NCBI GenBank assembly: GCA_902806215.1
Contig: CADCVT010000427.1
Span: 1-10,037, forward strand
Length of the DNA: 10,037 nt
Direction: 5' to 3'
DNA from: an uncultured Solirubrobacteraceae bacterium
GTDB taxonomy: Bacteria > Actinomycetota > Thermoleophilia > Solirubrobacterales > Solirubrobacteraceae
Shown here one piece after another: positions 5,568-10,037 of this stretch. A model generated the notes under the pieces. The model saw only the letters and a list, made by a program, of their open reading frames with translations, had not been told where the DNA came from and made no database searches. The translations under genes were made by a program, and so were the position numbers. Every line of letters starts with the position of its first letter. Within the stretch, counting starts at the first letter, position 1.

Positions 5568-8500
5568 TTGCCGTCTTCAGCCGTTCCGCGCCACCGCCAC
5601 CGCAAGTCGCTGGCACTCGCGCTCAGCGCCATCATGCTCCTCGGCATCGTCGCCGTGGGCAACGCCGCTCACTGGCCGTTCTACGGCGGTGACCAGGGCC
5701 GCTCCGGCTACCAGCCCGTCGACGAGGGCGTCCTGCCCGTCGTCCAGGACCACGCCGCCACCGGTCCTTCCGAGGAGAACGTCGCCAACTCGATCATCAC
5801 GACCGGCGGACCGCTCTCCGGCCGCCTCTACGCCTTTGGGACCGAGGCGCCCGGGACCGCGACCCGGAGCGGCAACGTCCACCTGCACGACCTCGAGACC
5901 GGCGCGCACGTCGGCCTCCCCGAGGGGGAGCAGATCGACAACAGCCCGCTTGACGACCCCGACACGTTCCGCGGGCTCGAGGACGAAGAGGCGACTGCCG
6001 CCGGCCAGACCGTGCAGAACGACTTCCGTCGCCACGAAGGTCAGGGCGTGGCGTTCGCCGACGCGTCCACCGCCAGCGGTCCCGGCGTGCTCTACGCCGT
6101 CCACAACGACGACGACGAGGACGCCACCGGCGACATCGCGATCTCGCAGATCAGCGAGACGGACGGAGACGAGAAGCGCTCGTTCCCCGTCCCGGATAGC
6201 GAGTTCTTCACCATCGCGTCCTCGCCGGTGTTCGGCCCCGTCCGCCCGATCGACGCCAACACGGCGCAGCGCGACCTGTTCTTCGTTGCCTTCCGCCCGG
6301 AGCAGCAGGAGCCCGGGACTCCTGGGGATCCGTGCAGCAACGCCGCCATGTCGCCGGATCCCTGCCGTACCCAGGAGACTCGGCTCTTCAAGGTGACGAT
6401 CACCAATCCTCAGACGACCACGACTTCGAATCCGTTCGAGGTCGCCACGTCGGACCCGCAGGCGTTCAGGGACGTGCCCGACGGCAACCCGCTCGCCAGC
6501 CCGAGCATCGCCAACCTGACCACGACCGAGGGCCAGACCGAGACGACCGAGCCCTACGTCATCCAGGGCGCGGACAACGGCAACGTCTACACGTACGAGG
6601 CCGACTCGCTGACTCCCGGGCCCATCGCGGACCTCAACGAGGACGGAGACGCGCAGACGGTGTCCGCCCCCGTCAACTCCGACGGCACCACGGACCAGAG
6701 CGCCGACGCGCTGTTCGTGGCCGTGGGCGACGACACCACCAGCAACGGCGGCGTCACCTTCACCCGGAACAACGGCACGACCGTCTACCGCCTCCGGGTC
6801 AACCCGGTCATCGCCGGTCCCGACACGCTCGTGCAGGCCAACGACGGTGCCACGGCAACCGGGAGGAGCACGAAGCTCTCCGGCTCGCCCGCGGTCGCGC
6901 TCGCGCTCGACTTCGACGCCGACGCGCCGCAGGACAGCGGCAACGTCGTGGTGACCACCAGCGACAACCTGTTCGTGCTCGACGCGAACGACCTGCGGCA
7001 GGTCGAGCGGCTCGGCTTCAGCGACTCGCGCAACGCGGGCGGCAACGGCTTCAGCCGCAACACCGCCGCAGTCTCGGGCGGCCTCGCGTTCGTCCAGGAG
7101 GATGACGGCACGCCGCTCGTCGTCGATCTCGACGACGCGGAGATCGTGCCCGACGGCCAGTTCGAAGAGTTCCCGGCCCACACGTCGTCGACCTCCGCGA
7201 TCGGCCAGCCGTCGCTCTCGGCGCGCCACGTGCAGTTCGGGACCGACGACGGCGTGTTCGTCTACCAGACGTCGCCGCTGACAGCCGCGGTCGGAGACGT
7301 CGAAGTGCTCGAAGGCAACGCCGGGACACAGCGCACCGCGACGTTCACGGTCACGCTGTCGGGTGCCTCGGAGGAGGCGGTGACGGTGAACTACGCCACC
7401 GCACCGAGCGGCGCCTCGCCCGCCACGGAGGGCGTCGACTACCAGGACGCGACCGGCACGCTCACGTTCGCGCCCGGCGAGACGACCAAGACGGTCGACG
7501 TCACGATCAACGGCGACGCGGTGGCCGAGCCCAACGAGACGTTCTCGCTGACGCTGTCCTCGCCGTCGTCGGGCTCACTCGGTGACGCCACGGGCGTCGG
7601 GACGATCGTCAACGACGACGGCCTCGTCCCGAACCCGCCGGGCATCGCGATCAGCGACGCCTCGATCGCGGAGGGCAACTCCGGCACGCGTGAGCTGACG
7701 TTCGACGTCACGCTCTCCAGCGCTGTCGCGGGACAGGTCACGGTCAACTACGCGACGGCCAACGACACGGCAACGGCCGGGTCGGACTACGTCGCCGAAA
7801 GCGGAACGGTCACGTTCCCTGGCGGGAATACGTCGCAGACGATTACGATCACCGTCAACGGCGACACGACCGACGAGGAGCTCGAGCAGTTCTTCGTGAA
7901 CCTGTCGAACGCGAGCGGCGCGAACATCGCCGACGCGCAGGGCGTCGGCAGCATCGCCGATGACGACGAGCCGACGCCGGAGACGCCGAAGACCCCCGAC
8001 GCGCCGCCGGCGCCGCCGGCAGCCGCCGTGCTCGGCGTCGACGACGTCGTCGTCAACGAGACCGATGGCCCCGGCACCGCGACGTTCACCGTCTCGCTCT
8101 CGCGGGCGCTGACGTCGCCGGTCACCGTCGACTTCGGGACGGCTCCCGGATCGGCGACGACGCCCGGTGACTTCACCGGTGCGGCCGGGAAGCTGACGTT
8201 CGCCGCCGGTGAGACGACCAAGACGGTCGCGGTGCCGATCGTCGGGGACGACGTCACCGAGGGCACCGAGGTGTTCTCGCTGCGGATCGGCAACCCGACC
8301 AACGCCGTGATCGGCGACGGTGCCGGTGCCGGGACGATCGTCGACGACGACATCGTGCCCCGCGTGGTGGAGCCGGCCCGCGTGAACCCGCGCGGGATCA
8401 GCGCCACGACCACGCCGCGGCGGGACCGCACGGTGCCGTTCCGGTTCCGGACGACCGGCCGCGTGCTGCTGCCGGCGCGTGTGCCACGCAGCTCCGCGTG

Positions 8501-8720
8501 CATCGGCGTCGTGTCGGTCCAGATCAAGCGCGGGAGCAACACGGTCTCGACGCGTCGCGCCGAGGTGCGGTCTGACTGCACGTTCGCGTCGACGGTGACG
8601 TTCGCCGACCGCCGCCGCCTGGGCAAGGGCTCGGCTCGCCTCAAGGTGACCGTGCGCTTCCTCGGCAACCCGCGGCTGAACCGCGTCACGAGCAAGCCGC
8701 AGTTCGTCCGCTTCGACTAG
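5568..8720 (+). CDS. Large secreted quinoprotein-like propeller with three Calx-beta domains
   Basis: 1050 residues from TTG 5568, chosen for the AGGAGG eight bases upstream. The signal peptide (residues 1 to about 33) has a basic RHRHRK start and an LALALSAIMLLGIVAVG core. Residues about 35-560 look like a PQQ/BamB-type beta-propeller: HWPFYGGDQGRSGYQ at the start, then GNVYTYEADS, NLFVLDANDL and VQFGTDDGVFVYQTS strand pairs. Three Calx-beta domains follow at about 571-684, 691-801 and 820-928, each with a VxYATA or VDFGTA core strand, a GTLTFAPGETTKT-like strand and an acidic NDDG/DDDE/DDDI end that fits calcium binding. A proline-rich linker precedes the third. The last 120 residues form a beta domain with two cysteines (SACIG, SDCTF). 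No membrane anchor or sorting signal is seen, so it is likely released or held non-covalently at the surface. Role unknown; adhesion or matrix function is inference. Confidence 0.88.
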   Translation: MPSSAVPRHRHRKSLALALSAIMLLGIVAVGNAAHWPFYGGDQGRSGYQPVDEGVLPVVQDHAATGPSEENVANSIITTGGPLSGRLYAFGTEAPGTATRSGNVHLHDLETGAHVGLPEGEQIDNSPLDDPDTFRGLEDEEATAAGQTVQNDFRRHEGQGVAFADASTASGPGVLYAVHNDDDEDATGDIAISQISETDGDEKRSFPVPDSEFFTIASSPVFGPVRPIDANTAQRDLFFVAFRPEQQEPGTPGDPCSNAAMSPDPCRTQETRLFKVTITNPQTTTTSNPFEVATSDPQAFRDVPDGNPLASPSIANLTTTEGQTETTEPYVIQGADNGNVYTYEADSLTPGPIADLNEDGDAQTVSAPVNSDGTTDQSADALFVAVGDDTTSNGGVTFTRNNGTTVYRLRVNPVIAGPDTLVQANDGATATGRSTKLSGSPAVALALDFDADAPQDSGNVVVTTSDNLFVLDANDLRQVERLGFSDSRNAGGNGFSRNTAAVSGGLAFVQEDDGTPLVVDLDDAEIVPDGQFEEFPAHTSSTSAIGQPSLSARHVQFGTDDGVFVYQTSPLTAAVGDVEVLEGNAGTQRTATFTVTLSGASEEAVTVNYATAPSGASPATEGVDYQDATGTLTFAPGETTKTVDVTINGDAVAEPNETFSLTLSSPSSGSLGDATGVGTIVNDDGLVPNPPGIAISDASIAEGNSGTRELTFDVTLSSAVAGQVTVNYATANDTATAGSDYVAESGTVTFPGGNTSQTITITVNGDTTDEELEQFFVNLSNASGANIADAQGVGSIADDDEPTPETPKTPDAPPAPPAAAVLGVDDVVVNETDGPGTATFTVSLSRALTSPVTVDFGTAPGSATTPGDFTGAAGKLTFAAGETTKTVAVPIVGDDVTEGTEVFSLRIGNPTNAVIGDGAGAGTIVDDDIVPRVVEPARVNPRGISATTTPRRDRTVPFRFRTTGRVLLPARVPRSSACIGVVSVQIKRGSNTVSTRRAEVRSDCTFASTVTFADRRRLGKGSARLKVTVRFLGNPRLNRVTSKPQFVRFD
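7479..7497 (+). repeat. 19-nt sequence shared by Calx-beta domains 1 and 3
   Basis: GAGACGACCAAGACGGTCG occurs here and, identically, at 8211-8229, at the same structural position (ETTKTV strand) of the first and third Calx-beta domains. The second domain is more divergent at this point. It suggests duplication of domain 1 or 3 from the other, or gene conversion between them. Confidence 0.6.
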
Positions 8721-8742
8721 GCGCGACGATCACTGAATGACC

Positions 8743-8769
8743 CGAGGGGCGGCCGCTGGCCGCCCCTCG
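8743..8769 (+). terminator. Strong hairpin terminator after the Calx-beta gene
   Basis: An 11-bp perfect GC stem, GAGGGGCGGCC (8744-8754) with GGCCGCCCCTC (8758-8768), closes over a 3-base loop; one more C-G pair extends it to 12. It starts 23 bases after the stop codon of the large secreted-protein gene. Only a few T's follow, as is common in GC-rich actinobacteria. It would also stop transcription arriving from the opposite strand. Confidence 0.8.
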
Positions 8770-8784
8770 TCGTTGCGGCGAAGA

Positions 8785-8799
8785 AACTTGCCGCAAGTT
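8785..8799. promoter_or_regulatory. Small inverted repeat between two terminators
   Basis: AACTTG (8785-8790), CCG, CAAGTT (8794-8799): a perfect 6-bp stem with 3-base loop between the two convergent terminators. It may be an extra terminator element or a protein site; nothing else supports a role. Confidence 0.25.
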
Positions 8800-8867
8800 C
8801 TCCGAGGAACCTCCGTTCCAGCCTCCAGACTTACCGCAGAGACGGGCAAGGGGGCAGGACACATCGG

Positions 8868-8897
8868 GGCTGGCGACACTGGGGAGGGTCGCCAGCC
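8868..8897 (-). terminator. Terminator hairpin of the fmdB-like gene
   Basis: GGCTGGCGAC (8868-8877) pairs perfectly with GTCGCCAGCC (8888-8897) across a 10-base loop. Read on the minus strand it begins about 16 bases after the stop codon of the fmdB-like gene. There is no T-run. It faces the terminator of the convergent Calx-beta gene. Confidence 0.65.
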
Positions 8898-8913
8898 TCG
8901 ATGCGTTAAGGGG

Positions 8914-9261
8914 TCAGTCGCTCTTCTTCGGCGAGGAGGAAGAGGACGACGAGGAGTCCGACGACGTCGAGGACGACGACGCGGGCTTGGAGTCGCCGGA
9001 GGTCGAGCTCGAGCTCGACGAGTCCGAGCTCTTGTCCGAGCTGGTCTCCGAGCTCTTCTGCGCGGCCTTCTCCCGGTTGCCCTTGCGGGTCCCGTAGTCG
9101 GTGTTGTGAAAGCCCTTGCCCTTGAAGTGGATGGCGACGGGCGAGAACACCCGCTGGACGGGCTCTCCGGTCTCAGGATCGTGCGTGAGCGCCGGTTCGC
9201 TCATCTTCTGCGTCACCTCGAAGGTGGTGCCGTCGGGGCGGCGGTACTCGTAGATGGGCAT
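8914..9261 (-). CDS. FmdB-like small protein lacking the zinc cysteines, with serine-rich tail
   Basis: 115 residues from ATG 9261. Residues 1-58 follow the FmdB/CxxC_CxxC_SSSS plan: MPIYEYRRPDGTTFEVTQKM at the start and VHFKGSGFYxTDY-like AIHFKGKGFHNTDYGT near 44-58. In the family two CxxC pairs bind zinc; here the positions read RRPDG and HDPETG and the whole protein has no cysteine, so a normal zinc ribbon cannot form. Residues 70-115 are low-complexity, with 29 serines of 46 residues broken by D, T and K, as in the poly-serine tails after which the family is named. FmdB was named as a putative regulator in formamidase operons, but the role of most members is unknown. It is divergent from glyS, with 23 bp between the starts, and ends in its own hairpin. 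Confidence 0.85.
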   Translation of the reverse strand: MPIYEYRRPDGTTFEVTQKMSEPALTHDPETGEPVQRVFSPVAIHFKGKGFHNTDYGTRKGNREKAAQKSSETSSDKSSDSSSSSSTSGDSKPASSSSTSSDSSSSSSSSPKKSD

Positions 9262-9284
9262 CGGAGTGGCAGGATAGGGCGCTC

Positions 9285-10037
9285 GTGACCGTGACCATGG
9301 ACAAGATCGTCGCGCTCTGCAAGCGCCGCGGCTTCATCTTCCCCAGCTCGGAGATCTACGGCGGCCTCGGGTCGACCTACGACTACGGGCATTACGGCGT
9401 TCTCCTCAAGACGAACGTCAAGAACGCCTGGTGGCGCTCGATGCTCCAGGAACGCGACGACATCGTCGCCCTCGACTCCGCGATCCTGCAGCACCCGAGG
9501 GTCTGGGAGGCCTCCGGCCACGTCGGCGGCTTCACCGATCCGCTCGTGGACTGCAAGACGTGCGGCCAGCGCTTCCGGGCCGACCACCTCGACCAGCTCC
9601 AGTGCGGGCAGAAGCCCTCCAAGCACCCGGGTGAGGGACCGGACTGCGAGCTCACCGAGGCGCGCCAGTTCAACCTCATGTTCGAGACGACGGTCGGGCC
9701 GGTGAAGGACTCGGGCTCGATCGCCTACCTGCGGCCCGAGACCGCCCAGGGCATCTTCATCAACTTCAAGAACGTCCTGCAGTTCTCGCGCAAGAAGCCG
9801 CCCTTCGGCATCGCGCAGGTCGGCAAGTCGTTCCGCAACGAGATCACGCCGGGCAACTTCATCTTCCGGACCCGCGAGTTCGAGCAGATGGAGATGGAGT
9901 TCTTCGTCCCGCCGGACGACAGCCCGGAGTGGTACGAGGCGTGGAAGAAGCTCCGCTTCGACTGGTACACCGAGCTCGGCATCCGGCCCGAGCAGCTGCG
10001 GATGCGCGAGCACGATCCCGACGAGCTGTCGCACTAC
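9285..10037 (+). CDS. glyS: Glycyl-tRNA synthetase, N-terminal part (cut by window edge)
   Basis: Class II homodimer-type glycyl-tRNA synthetase that charges tRNA-Gly. 251 codons are visible from GTG 9285, about half the enzyme. Starts at GTG 9291 and ATG 9297 are also in frame; 9285 is preferred because GGATAGGG lies five bases before it. Numbering from the ATG, the entry motif FIFPSSEIYGGLGSTYDYG (13-31) is characteristic, CKTC (86-89) with later C103 and C117 suggests a zinc-binding insert, RPETAQGIF (146-154) is the GlyRS signature, and FRNEI (179-183) with RTREFEQMEMEFF (191-203) forms class II motif 2. It is the single-chain (alpha2) form, not the glyQ/glyS two-subunit enzyme. Motif 3 and the anticodon-binding domain lie beyond the edge. 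Confidence 0.96.
   Translation, partial: MTVTMDKIVALCKRRGFIFPSSEIYGGLGSTYDYGHYGVLLKTNVKNAWWRSMLQERDDIVALDSAILQHPRVWEASGHVGGFTDPLVDCKTCGQRFRADHLDQLQCGQKPSKHPGEGPDCELTEARQFNLMFETTVGPVKDSGSIAYLRPETAQGIFINFKNVLQFSRKKPPFGIAQVGKSFRNEITPGNFIFRTREFEQMEMEFFVPPDDSPEWYEAWKKLRFDWYTELGIRPEQLRMREHDPDELSHY

Noticed and set aside
5577..7229. Long open minus-strand frame of 550 codons antisense to the quinoprotein-like propeller
   Set aside because: Its Val/Arg/Gly/Ala/Asp-heavy composition is the typical antisense shadow of a GC-rich gene; the plus frame has a signal peptide, Shine-Dalgarno and propeller strands.
7282..8352. Repeated GGC/GACGAC-rich stretches as a possible tandem DNA repeat or CRISPR-like array
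   Set aside because: The similarity comes from three homologous Calx-beta protein domains with diverged DNA, no regular spacer and no repeat of constant length.
7787..8695. Minus-strand frame of 302 codons antisense to the Calx-beta domains
   Set aside because: Ser/Thr/Val/Pro-rich shadow of the repeated Calx-beta strands; no domain of its own.

Overview
The window is GC-rich (about 70% by eye) and densely coded, with strong G/C third positions, GTG and TTG starts as well as ATG, and very short gaps between genes. The product set points to an actinobacterium. Several secreted proteins end in Cys-containing beta domains of a kind I associate with the class Thermoleophilia (Solirubrobacter, Conexibacter, Patulibacter); that finer placement is recollection and inference, not computed. 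No mobile element, tRNA, rRNA or CRISPR array was seen.

Left part (1-3350). A minus-strand series consists of metG (methionyl-tRNA synthetase, cut by the window edge), a LytM/M23-type envelope protein and the front third of rsmI. Two plus-strand genes are interleaved with it. One is a secreted TolB/WD40-like propeller gene (659-1990) broken by an in-frame TAG at 1226-1228. The other is a small zinc-ribbon membrane protein (2708-3040). The propeller gene and the M23 gene overlap tail to tail by 79 nt. rsmI loses its homology at about 3102, so the gene looks truncated.

Middle (3347-5401). A ROK-family sugar kinase (minus) is joined to rsmI by a 4-nt GTGA overlap, so the two were probably one operon. 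Head to head with the kinase, with only 9-27 bp between, is a LytR-CpsA-Psr (LCP) cell-wall ligase gene (plus).

Right part (5402-10037). A 166-nt leader with several small hairpins precedes a 1050-residue secreted protein: a quinoprotein-like propeller, three Calx-beta domains and a Cys-paired C-terminal domain. A clear AGGAGG sets its start at a TTG. A strong hairpin terminator follows, then the terminator of the convergent fmdB-like gene (minus), whose protein has lost the family's zinc cysteines and carries a serine-rich tail. That gene is divergent from glyS (glycyl-tRNA synthetase), which runs off the right edge.

Overall this is a chromosomal region mixing housekeeping translation genes (metG, rsmI, glyS), envelope genes (LCP, M23) and lineage-type secreted beta proteins. 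I see no convincing new multi-gene system. The most notable points are the nonsense-interrupted propeller gene, the truncated rsmI, the cysteine-free FmdB protein and the M23 domain with a substituted zinc ligand.
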